A stretch of DNA of 37,498 nt from contig PCYA01000006.1 in assembly GCA_002762795.1 (NCBI GenBank), forward strand, positions 1 to 37,498, given 5' to 3'. Source of the stretch: Candidatus Woesearchaeota archaeon CG10_big_fil_rev_8_21_14_0_10_37_12. Lineage in GTDB: Archaea > Nanobdellota > Nanobdellia > Woesearchaeales > ARS49. Positions within the stretch are counted from its first letter, which is position 1; each line of letters begins with the position of its first letter. The notes under the pieces were generated by a model, which saw only the letters and a program-made list of their open reading frames with translations, was not told where the DNA came from and searched no databases. This document shows positions 31,599 to 37,498 of the stretch, in pieces. A program made the position numbers and the translations under genes.

Positions 31599-32717
31599 TT
31601 AAGCCCGACAACTATCACACTTCGCCCTAACACGCTCTTGCGCAATAGTCATAGCAGCAACACGAGGAATAACATGATCTGCCTTAGATTTCTCAAGAAC
31701 TAACTTTGTGTTTTTGCTAATTTTTTCCTCAACCAGCTTCCACATATCATCAGGGATGCCGTCAATAAACTCCACATAACTTGAAATAACGCCGCCGGCA
31801 TTTGCAACAAAATCCGGAACGACAAGAACTCCTTGTTTTGACAGCAGTTCTTCACACTCCATACTTGTTGGAATATTACTACCCTGAACGATCAATTTTG
31901 CTTTGATTTTTGAAACATCAGTTGCATCAAACAAGTCAGGAATAGCAGCAGTAATTAACACATCAACATCCTGAAAAATAATATCCTTGCCAGCAAGAAG
32001 TTCCCCTTCGCCATATTTTGTAACAGTGCCTTGATTCTTTTTTGTTTCAGCAAGTTTTTCAAAATTAATTCCACCTTTCACAACCAGCGTGCCTTTACTG
32101 TCAGAAACTGCAACAAGCTTAGCGCCTGCTTCTGTTAAAAATTTACACGCAAACTCGCCCACATTACCAAAACCTTCAACCGCAAATGTGACTTCACTTG
32201 GTTTTTTATTCATGTGTTCAAGCGCAACCTTCGTGGCAACAACAACACCAAAACCAGTACTGCCAAGCTCGTGAGGAATGCCTCCCAAATCAGCAGGCTT
32301 TCCAGTAATAGATTTTGGATTTCCGTTCTCTTCAGCAAATGCACGCATTTCCTCTTCCGCAGTATTAATATCAGGAGCAGCAACATATTTTGCAGGACAA
32401 ACCTCTTTGATTAATCTCGCAAATGCGCGCATCCATTCAAGTTTTTCCTCTTTCGTTAATTTTTTAGGATCGCCAATAATGCCTGATTTACCACCACCAA
32501 AAGGAATATCTGCAAGCGCACACTTCCAAGTCATCGCTCTTGCAAGTCTAAACACTTCTTCTTTGCTGACTGTTGGAGTAAAACGAATGCCGCCCTTGCC
32601 AGGACCTAATGCTGTGTTATCAATAACAGTAACCCCGCGCATGCCAGTCTTAGGATGATAAACCTCAATAATTCTTTCTGGACCGAAATCGTCGAAAAGC
32701 TCATCTTTTTTAACCAT
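31599..32717 (-). CDS. gdhA: Glutamate (Glu/Leu/Phe/Val) dehydrogenase
   Basis: Reversible oxidative deamination of glutamate or a related amino acid. The N-domain has GKGGIRFTP and CALADIPFGGGKSGI (catalytic Lys), then YVAAPDINTAEEEMRAF. The Rossmann domain is VEGFGNVGEFACKFL, and VVPDFVANAGGVISSYVE the conserved closing motif. 372 residues is the shorter form, lacking about 40 N-terminal residues of the classic 415-residue enzyme. The ATG at 32717 is chosen because GAGGGGGG lies 9 bases upstream; a TTG three codons earlier is in frame. An upstream mini-ORF stops one base before this ATG, so translation may be coupled. Confidence 0.94.
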   Translation of the reverse strand: MVKKDELFDDFGPERIIEVYHPKTGMRGVTVIDNTALGPGKGGIRFTPTVSKEEVFRLARAMTWKCALADIPFGGGKSGIIGDPKKLTKEEKLEWMRAFARLIKEVCPAKYVAAPDINTAEEEMRAFAEENGNPKSITGKPADLGGIPHELGSTGFGVVVATKVALEHMNKKPSEVTFAVEGFGNVGEFACKFLTEAGAKLVAVSDSKGTLVVKGGINFEKLAETKKNQGTVTKYGEGELLAGKDIIFQDVDVLITAAIPDLFDATDVSKIKAKLIVQGSNIPTSMECEELLSKQGVLVVPDFVANAGGVISSYVEFIDGIPDDMWKLVEEKISKNTKLVLEKSKADHVIPRVAAMTIAQERVRAKCDSCRA

Positions 32718-32718
32718 T

Positions 32719-32805
32719 TTAGTCAACCCCCCTCATCGATCGCTTTTCTTCCGCATCAAAAACGTTTTGCGTTTTCGATACGTCGAACATTTCGTCTGGT
32801 TTCAT
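32719..32805 (-). CDS. 28-residue leaderless upstream ORF of gdhA
   Basis: The ATG at 32805 lies at the predicted transcription start (TATA about 26 bases before). The frame runs 28 codons (MKPDEMFDVSKTQ...), ends TAA one base before the gdhA ATG, and contains the gdhA ribosome-binding site GAGGGGGG within its last codons. It does not resemble the missing GDH N-terminus. Its position suggests a leader peptide or translational coupling device. It could also be a coincidental frame in a 5' leader. Confidence 0.45.
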   Translation of the reverse strand: MKPDEMFDVSKTQNVFDAEEKRSMRGVD

Positions 32806-32826
32806 GAACACCAAAAATGTTGAGAA

Positions 32827-32837
32827 ATTTATAAAGG
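32827..32837 (-). promoter_or_regulatory. TATA box for gdhA transcript
   Basis: CTTTATAAATT on the minus strand, centred about 27 bases before the mini-ORF ATG at 32805, gives a leaderless first cistron and an ~88-base leader for gdhA. Confidence 0.5.
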
Positions 32838-32843
32838 TATTGT

Positions 32844-33749
32844 TTAACAATTCACACCAATATTTTCTGGAATTATGCCTTTACTTCTCAGAAAGTCATA
32901 CACTGCCTTTGAAGACTGCCCGCAATCAGTTCCTCGAAAACGATCAGAGAAATTACAAACATCTGCTCTAGAAATATCTGCTCCTCTTATTTGCTCTTCA
33001 ACAAATAACACATTAGATTCATTAAGCGCGTCACTCGACCCAACTAAATAAACAAGTGAACAAACATACTGTCGTGCAAGCAATTCTTCAGCATCATCTC
33101 TATTTTGCCTCTTTTTTATTTGATCCGATAAAAGCCATGTTTCTTCAGCTCGTGGCAACACCTCGCACAAGTTGACATATCCACTAGGAAGATACAATTC
33201 TGGAGCGTGTAATGCACCAACAAAAACGCCATATACAATATCTCCACCAATATCTGGATTTTCTTGTCTTATCAACCGCTCAGTTCTATTCTCCTTAATT
33301 GTTCTCGCTATAGAACGATCCATATTTTCTATCAAGTTATTTAACAACCTGGATCGTGCCCACGCAATATGCGCATACTCATCAAACGACTTAGAAAAAT
33401 CAAAAGGAGTAACAGCATACCCAATTCGATATAACTCTTTAAGTTGTGCAGCTTCTATTGTTCCACATCTAATTGCAGGAAATATCCTCTTATCTGAACG
33501 TAAAACTCTTCCCTGCAAGTCACGCACGAACCCCCTATCAACTACACCTGCACACAGCATATCTAACGCACGCTCATGTAACCTCAACTCACTTTGAGCT
33601 GCTCTAAAATCCGCAGCATGTTTTCTTGCGTCTCTCTTTGTTCGTGGATTTTCATCAACACTCAAAACATTACAGTCGTTTAATGCAGCATATGTTTCTC
33701 GCGCTTCATCAGCTGTTTGATGCCAGGTTTTAACAAGCTTCACCCTCAT
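32844..33749 (-). CDS. Hypothetical protein, Arg-rich
   Basis: 301 residues, soluble and largely helical (ADEARETYAALNDCNVLS; KHAADFRAAQSELRLHERALDMLCAG; YAHIAWARSRLLNNLIENMDRSIARTIKENR). A central Gly-rich segment IGGDIVYGVFVGALHAPELYLPSGYVNL looks like a beta-strand core. Arg is much commoner than Lys, as in the genes at 26.2 and 28.9 kb and unlike the rest of the window. No domain I can name with confidence. Confidence 0.6.
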   Translation of the reverse strand: MRVKLVKTWHQTADEARETYAALNDCNVLSVDENPRTKRDARKHAADFRAAQSELRLHERALDMLCAGVVDRGFVRDLQGRVLRSDKRIFPAIRCGTIEAAQLKELYRIGYAVTPFDFSKSFDEYAHIAWARSRLLNNLIENMDRSIARTIKENRTERLIRQENPDIGGDIVYGVFVGALHAPELYLPSGYVNLCEVLPRAEETWLLSDQIKKRQNRDDAEELLARQYVCSLVYLVGSSDALNESNVLFVEEQIRGADISRADVCNFSDRFRGTDCGQSSKAVYDFLRSKGIIPENIGVNC

Positions 33750-33830
33750 AAAAACAAATCAAAAATACGCAATTAAAAAAACCTTCCTTTTTAACTATTT
33801 TTGAGCAATAACCTTTAAGCAATTAAGAAT

Positions 33831-33995
33831 AAAAAATCCCAATCGCAGCAAGCTGCGGGGTATTTTGAAAATAGTTGGGATTTTTTAAGCCTCGAACTGA
33901 GTTGCGAATCGCAGCAAGCTACGGGGCATGTGCTAAAAAATCTTTTATTTTTGGCACTTTGTGAAGCTAACGCTTCAAAAGAACCCAGTTCGAGC
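33831..33995. repeat. Paired structured repeat elements
   Basis: Two near-identical 23-base units, AATCGCAGCAAGCT[G/A]CGGGG[T/C]AT, lie at 33841-33863 and 33907-33929. The first is enclosed by a 12-bp perfect stem AAAAAATCCCAA / TTGGGATTTTTT (33831-33842 / 33875-33886) and itself contains GCAGC-AA-GCTGC. The second is enclosed by CTCGAACT / AGTTCGAG (33891-33898 / 33987-33994) with inner hairpins GTGC..GCAC (33930-33957) and GAAGC-TAAC-GCTTC (33963-33976). This fills most of the 352-base gap between genes. No plausible coding frame. Confidence 0.65.
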
Positions 33996-33997
33996 AA

Positions 33998-34064
33998 TCA
34001 AATTAGTTTTTCCCCAGTCTCTTCATCATAAATATGAATAACTTGAACAAGACAGACTTCTGCA
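33998..34064 (-). pseudogene. Ferredoxin 3'-end fragment (duplicate)
   Basis: Read on the minus strand this encodes AEVCLVQVIHIYDEETGEKLI and a stop, against AEVCPVQVIHVYDEETGEKLI at the end of the intact ferredoxin gene at 35071. DNA identity over 67 bases is about 79% by eye, with most differences at silent positions. Nothing upstream of it continues the ferredoxin frame. It and the intact 3' end form a direct repeat on either side of the HEPN/MNT genes. Confidence 0.8.
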
Positions 34065-34101
34065 CATCAGCCAATACATTTATATACCACCTGCAACATC
34101 A

Positions 34102-34635
34102 ATGTTTCGAATGATACAAAAATGGAGCAGATACAGAGTTTTAGAGCAATTCTTTGATTATCCTAGAAAATCATTTTTAATAAGAGAATTGTCGAGGAAC
34201 ACGAAACTAGCTGCAACGGCAATAAGGTTGCACCTAAACGCATTAATGGCAGATGGGCTGATCAAAAAAGAAAAAGAAGGACTCTATCCTTCATTCAAAG
34301 CAGAAAAAGAAAGCAAGTTTTTCAAATTGTTAAAAGCTCAAAACATTGTGTTCCGTTTGAATCAAAGTGGACTCGTTGAATATTTAGAAAAAACAACATA
34401 TCCAACTTGCATCGTATTGTTTGGAAGCGCTTCAAGAGGCGAAAATACTGAAACCAGCGACATAGATTTATTCATTCAATCAAAGAAAGTTTCAGTTGAT
34501 CTCAACAAATTTGAAAAAAAAATAAACAGAAAAATAAACATACTTTTTGAAAGCGACATAAAAACTATAAGCGATGAGCTACTGAATAACATTTCAAATG
34601 GCATCATCCTCTACGGTTATTTGCAGGTGGCATAA
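34102..34635 (+). CDS. MNT-type nucleotidyltransferase with winged-helix N-terminus
   Basis: 177 residues. Residues about 1-60 form a winged helix (FLIRELSRNTKLAATAIRLHLNALMADGLIKKE). Residues about 100-125 hold the nucleotidyltransferase signature LFGSASRGENTETSDIDLFI (GSx10DxD). It is the antitoxin-like half of a HEPN/MNT module: MNT proteins AMPylate or otherwise neutralise the HEPN RNase, and the winged helix could autoregulate. TATA box TTTATATA at about 34079-34086; an ATG three codons further in (34111) is an equally good start. The stop overlaps the HEPN start by one base. Confidence 0.85.
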   Translation: MFRMIQKWSRYRVLEQFFDYPRKSFLIRELSRNTKLAATAIRLHLNALMADGLIKKEKEGLYPSFKAEKESKFFKLLKAQNIVFRLNQSGLVEYLEKTTYPTCIVLFGSASRGENTETSDIDLFIQSKKVSVDLNKFEKKINRKINILFESDIKTISDELLNNISNGIILYGYLQVA

Positions 34636-35066
34636 TGGAACCATGGAACGCACATTCAGAAAAAGTAAACAAGCAAAGAGCAGATTTTGAAAAAGCAAAA
34701 GCTTTGCTAAAAATGACTGCACTTAGAGAACAACGCACACACCTAACTCCACTACCACAATTCACCACATTATTAGCAGAAGAATATTATGAAATCATCA
34801 AAGAACTCATAACTGCAATCATGAGCGTAGATGGCTGGAAAACAACCAGCCATGAACTTCTCATAGGATACATTGCAAAATTTTATCCAGAATTCACAAA
34901 CTCAGAATTAGCACTCTTGGACCAACTCAGAGAAATGCGAAACGACATTGCTTATCGAGGAGTTATGATAAACCCAGAATATCTTGAACGAAACCAAGAT
35001 AATATTCATGCAGTAATCCAAAAACTCAAACAAGTTCTTAATATGCGAATGACTGGACAGAGATAA
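34635..35066 (+). CDS. HEPN-domain putative RNase toxin
   Basis: A 143-residue helical protein. LLAEEYYEIIKELITAIMSVDGWKTTSHELLIGYI is the HEPN bundle, and REMRNDIAYRG (about residues 107-117) is the RNxxxYRG form of the HEPN Rx4-6H active site with Tyr in place of His. It is paired with the overlapping MNT gene. GCAGGTGG upstream serves as its ribosome-binding site and is the exact inverse of a sequence before the MNT gene. Inserted next to the ferredoxin gene. Confidence 0.82.
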   Translation: MEPWNAHSEKVNKQRADFEKAKALLKMTALREQRTHLTPLPQFTTLLAEEYYEIIKELITAIMSVDGWKTTSHELLIGYIAKFYPEFTNSELALLDQLREMRNDIAYRGVMINPEYLERNQDNIHAVIQKLKQVLNMRMTGQR

Positions 35067-35070
35067 AATA

Positions 35071-35382
35071 TCAAATCAACTTCTCACCAGTCTCTTCATC
35101 GTAGACATGAATAACCTGTACAGGGCATACTTCTGCAGCCTCTAAATTTAATTCCAATGCTTTTTTCATTGTCTGTGTCATTTGATTTTCAGTAATAATC
35201 AGAATTTCCCTGCCGTTTTCATCTGTTTCTGCACCAATTAATTTTGCTTTTCCATCTTCGTCCATTTCCCAGAACTCAGGAGCAACAGCAGCACACGCTG
35301 CAGCACCAATACAAGCAAGCCTATCATATACTATCTTGTAACGTTTTTCTTTGATTTGTCCTTGATTACTTAATTCCACCAT
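35071..35382 (-). CDS. Ferredoxin with three-Cys cluster motif
   Basis: A 103-residue single-cluster ferredoxin, a soluble electron carrier. The cluster segment is DRLACIGAAACAAVAPEFWEM (Cys about residues 24 and 30) with the distant Cys in AAEVCPVQVI. The middle position of CxxCxxC is Ala, so only three Cys ligands remain. That fits a [3Fe-4S] cluster, or a [4Fe-4S] cluster with a non-Cys fourth ligand as in some archaeal ferredoxins that have Asp there. An insert of about 50 residues separates the two halves. TATA TTTATATTTC lies about 30 bases upstream. A second copy of its 3' end lies at 33998. Confidence 0.88.
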   Translation of the reverse strand: MVELSNQGQIKEKRYKIVYDRLACIGAAACAAVAPEFWEMDEDGKAKLIGAETDENGREILIITENQMTQTMKKALELNLEAAEVCPVQVIHVYDEETGEKLI

Positions 35383-35423
35383 AAGTTAAAAAACTCGGCG
35401 AGAGAAATATAAAGGTTGTTATT

Positions 35424-35855
35424 TTACAGCCGTTTATCTTCTGCAAACAATTCATCCATATCAACAATAGGCTTTCGCTCATCTAAAGCACTATCAAACT
35501 CTCTCCAAAATCGAAGCTTATCCTCTCCTTGCTGCCAGCACAACAAAACTTCTCTGCCATTCATTTTGAAAGGAAAATCAATCAGACCTTCATCAATATC
35601 AGTAACAATAACACCAAGCTCTGCAAGCTTCTCAAGAACACCATACAATTTATAATACAACTGATGAAACTCCCTGTTCACCTTCACTTGCTCTGTAACA
35701 AACAAATGAAAACCAGTTTCATTATTCACTTCAACAACAGGCTCATGACTTTCCAAAATCCACTCAACTTTATCACGAAGACGCTGAGCTTTGCGAACTA
35801 ACTTATCAACAGAAGGCAACAAACGCTCTGCCTGCTCAATACTAAAAGTTTTCAA
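35424..35855 (-). CDS. DUF2203 family protein
   Basis: A 143-residue protein: FSIEQAERLLPSVDKLVRKAQRLRDKVEWIL at the start and KLAELGVIVTDIDEGLIDFPFKMNGREVLLCWQQGEDKLRFWREFDSALDERKPI at the end are the DUF2203 hallmarks. The family has no assigned function. It overlaps the aminopeptidase stop by ATGA and is translationally coupled to it. Confidence 0.88.
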   Translation of the reverse strand: MKTFSIEQAERLLPSVDKLVRKAQRLRDKVEWILESHEPVVEVNNETGFHLFVTEQVKVNREFHQLYYKLYGVLEKLAELGVIVTDIDEGLIDFPFKMNGREVLLCWQQGEDKLRFWREFDSALDERKPIVDMDELFAEDKRL

Positions 35856-37321
35856 TTTAAGTTCTCCAAGAAATGGGTCAACAAGCGAACACCAAAACCT
35901 GTACCTCCTTTCACATTATAATCAGTAGGAGATTCATCCCAGTCAACATTTGCAATATCCATATGCACCCATGGAGTTTTTTCAACAAACGCAGCCAAGA
36001 AACACCCTCCCATAATGGTTCCTGCTTCACGTGCATACTTGCCCATATTATACACATCAGCAATATCAGATTTCACCATCTCGTGATATTCTTTATAAAA
36101 CGGAAACTCCCAAACACGCTCATTTGTTGCAAGACCAGACTCTTTTAGCTTAGAAATCGCATCTGAACTCGTACCCATAACACCAGCACAAACCCTGCCA
36201 AGAGCAATACTGCACGCACCAGTTAAAGTTGCAAGATCAATAATACAATCTGGCTTCAACTTTTTTTCAGTGTACGCCAAAGCGTCAGACAAAACTACTC
36301 TGCCTTCTGCATCAGTATTACCAATCTCAATAGTTTTTCCCAAATAACTTGAAATAACATCCCCTGGCTTGTAAGCATTTTCGCCAGGCATGTTTTCTGT
36401 TGAAGCAAACACGCCCACAACATGAACAGGCAATCTCAGTTTTGCAATACAATTGATTGTTGCAATAATTGCTGCTGCGCCACCCATATCACATTTCATT
36501 GTTAACATACCGTCAGCATTTTTTATATCAAGACCACCAGAATCAAAAGTGATACCTTTGCCAACTAATGCCACCTTCTTTTTTCCGCCGCCATCATACT
36601 CCATAATAACAAAACGCGGCTCATTCACAGAACCCCTATTCACTGCAAGCAAAGCGTGCAAACCAAGTTTCTCTATTTCTTTTTTGTCAAAAACAGTAAC
36701 TTTAACTCCAAATTTTTCCAATTTTTTAGCTTCGTTAGCAAGCTGTTCAGGAGTCAAATTTGACGCAGGCTCATTAATAAGATCACGCGCTAAACAAGTT
36801 GACCCACTAATAACTTTTCCTTTATTCACTGCTACATCTGAAGCGTTTAACACAATTAATTTATCAACAATTTTTTGTTTATCAATATCAACAGTTTTAT
36901 ACTTATCGAACCTATATTCACCAAGCACAAATCCTTCAACAGTAACTTGTGCGCGTTCATCCACAGAATAATTTGGCAAATCAACATCATGAAGTGCAGA
37001 TACAATTATTCTTCCTGTGTAAATATCCCGTGCAGCTTTTAACGCCAATGCTGCCGCATTTCTTAACGTCTCAAGAGTTGCCTCTGCTTTTTTGCCAAGA
37101 CCAACCATCAACACAACTTTTGCAGGAATCTTCCCATTTGTTGGAAAAGATCTTCTTGATTTAAGCTCCCCTTTGAAATCTTTATTTACAAAAGAAACAA
37201 TATTATCTGTTTTTTCACCAATCTCTTTCAGCGATGCAGAAAGTTCCTCTTCAAACAGACCTGCAATAAGCACATCACATGCCACATCTGTTACTTTTTT
37301 CTTTTCTATAAGAACTTCCAT
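35852..37321 (-). CDS. pepA: Leucyl aminopeptidase (M17)
   Basis: A cytosolic two-metal aminopeptidase that removes N-terminal residues from peptides. VALVGKGITFDSGGLDIK (Lys and Asp ligands), TMKCDMGGAAAI, and EIGNTDAEGRVVLSDALAY (the M17 signature with Asp and Glu ligands and Arg) are present, along with DLATLTGACSIALG. 489 residues from the ATG at 37321 is the usual length. The longer frame upstream is rejected because TATA TTATAAAGC lies about 25 bases before 37321, predicting a leaderless start, and its residues do not match the family. Confidence 0.95.
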   Translation of the reverse strand: MEVLIEKKKVTDVACDVLIAGLFEEELSASLKEIGEKTDNIVSFVNKDFKGELKSRRSFPTNGKIPAKVVLMVGLGKKAEATLETLRNAAALALKAARDIYTGRIIVSALHDVDLPNYSVDERAQVTVEGFVLGEYRFDKYKTVDIDKQKIVDKLIVLNASDVAVNKGKVISGSTCLARDLINEPASNLTPEQLANEAKKLEKFGVKVTVFDKKEIEKLGLHALLAVNRGSVNEPRFVIMEYDGGGKKKVALVGKGITFDSGGLDIKNADGMLTMKCDMGGAAAIIATINCIAKLRLPVHVVGVFASTENMPGENAYKPGDVISSYLGKTIEIGNTDAEGRVVLSDALAYTEKKLKPDCIIDLATLTGACSIALGRVCAGVMGTSSDAISKLKESGLATNERVWEFPFYKEYHEMVKSDIADVYNMGKYAREAGTIMGGCFLAAFVEKTPWVHMDIANVDWDESPTDYNVKGGTGFGVRLLTHFLENLN

Positions 37322-37365
37322 CGAAAACTTTACGGAGTTATGCTTTATAAGTTTTTCTTCTTTAC

Positions 37366-37466
37366 AGAGGGGACTTTTATGATCTCGCTTTATCTGTTTA
37401 GCGATGCCCCTCTTGTCAGGAATTAACAAGAATAATTTATAATTGTGTTAATTCCTGAGCACGCTC
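37366..37466. other. Hairpin-rich DNA upstream of pepA
   Basis: AGAGGGG (37366-37372) pairs with CCCCTCT (37407-37413), enclosing TCGCT/AGCGA. Next is a 12-bp perfect inverted repeat CAGGAATTAACA / TGTTAATTCCTG (37417-37428 / 37446-37457), then GAGC-AC-GCTC (37457-37466). It lies upstream of the pepA promoter and runs to near the window edge. Could be a repeat element or the end of a neighbouring transcript. Confidence 0.45.
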
Positions 37467-37498
37467 AGAAAGGCACGCAATTATGATTTATTAATGTG

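Noticed and set aside
33831-33929. Possible CRISPR array (two similar repeats)
   Set aside because: Only two units, with no regular spacer length and no cas genes; better explained as structured repeat elements.
33815-33997. 60-residue minus-strand ORF with two CCD motifs
   Set aside because: The repeated Cys-Cys-Asp segments are only the translation of the two structured repeat units; no ribosome-binding site and strong hairpins throughout.
37322-37429. Longer N-terminus for the aminopeptidase
   Set aside because: The extra 36 residues overlap the TATA box and a hairpin and do not match the M17 family start; leaderless ATG at 37321 fits better.

Overview
The window is AT-rich and reads as archaeal DNA, most likely from a DPANN lineage such as a Woesearchaeota-like organism; the lineage is inferred. 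Supporting signs are TATA boxes about 25 bases before ATG (leaderless genes), a tRNA-Asp with a 30-nt intron at the 37/38 site flanked by a bulge-helix-bulge motif, an archaeal-type TrpRS, a short 6-phosphogluconate dehydrogenase, and many small ArsR, HxlR, VapBC, PIN and HEPN/MNT genes. Several genes look bacterial in origin (Zwf, Pgi, Mqo-like, RlmN, the Mer-like cassette).

Layout. 0.1-1.4 kb: a malate:quinone oxidoreductase-like flavoprotein. 1.4-6.5 kb: a minus-strand operon pgi-zwf-gnd-cyclase-HAD-small membrane protein, linked by ATGA or ATGAATAA overlaps. It encodes glucose-6-phosphate isomerase and the two dehydrogenases of the oxidative pentose phosphate route, with no recognised lactonase. 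6.6-7.9 kb: an AbiE-like regulator/nucleotidyltransferase pair. 8.0-11.0 kb: a DoxX protein and a fusion of a DUF255/SPATA20-like thioredoxin protein to a CcdA electron-transfer membrane domain.

11.0-16.2 kb is an accessory island. It has two related Mer-like metal cassettes: ArsR - zinc ribbon - truncated membrane ORF, and HxlR - MerT-like - zinc ribbon - MerC/MerT-like. The first cassette carries a copy of a dispersed repeat and ends against a DUF4143 ATPase gene. A RelE-type toxin-antitoxin pair follows. 16.3-18.4 kb holds a structured-RNA candidate, a C39-like peptidase, small membrane proteins and a methyltransferase. 18.4-19.9 kb holds two PIN-domain toxin-antitoxin pairs.

20.3-25.9 kb is a tightly overlapping copper operon: ArsR - HMA/Met-rich membrane protein - cupredoxin - HMA chaperone - COG1361-like surface protein - CopA, followed by a 21-residue Lys-rich peptide ending in a Cys-Cys motif. 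A tRNA gene, RlmN without its N-terminal domain, TrpRS, a flavin reductase, glutamate dehydrogenase with a leaderless upstream mini-ORF, ferredoxin, DUF2203 and leucyl aminopeptidase fill the rest.

The most notable non-gene structure is: a MITE-like repeat (copies at 12.4 and 26.7 kb and a partial end at base 22); a palindrome-packed spacer at 31.27-31.60 kb; paired structured repeats at 33.83-34.00 kb; and a HEPN/MNT module bracketed by two copies of the ferredoxin 3' end, which looks like an integration footprint.
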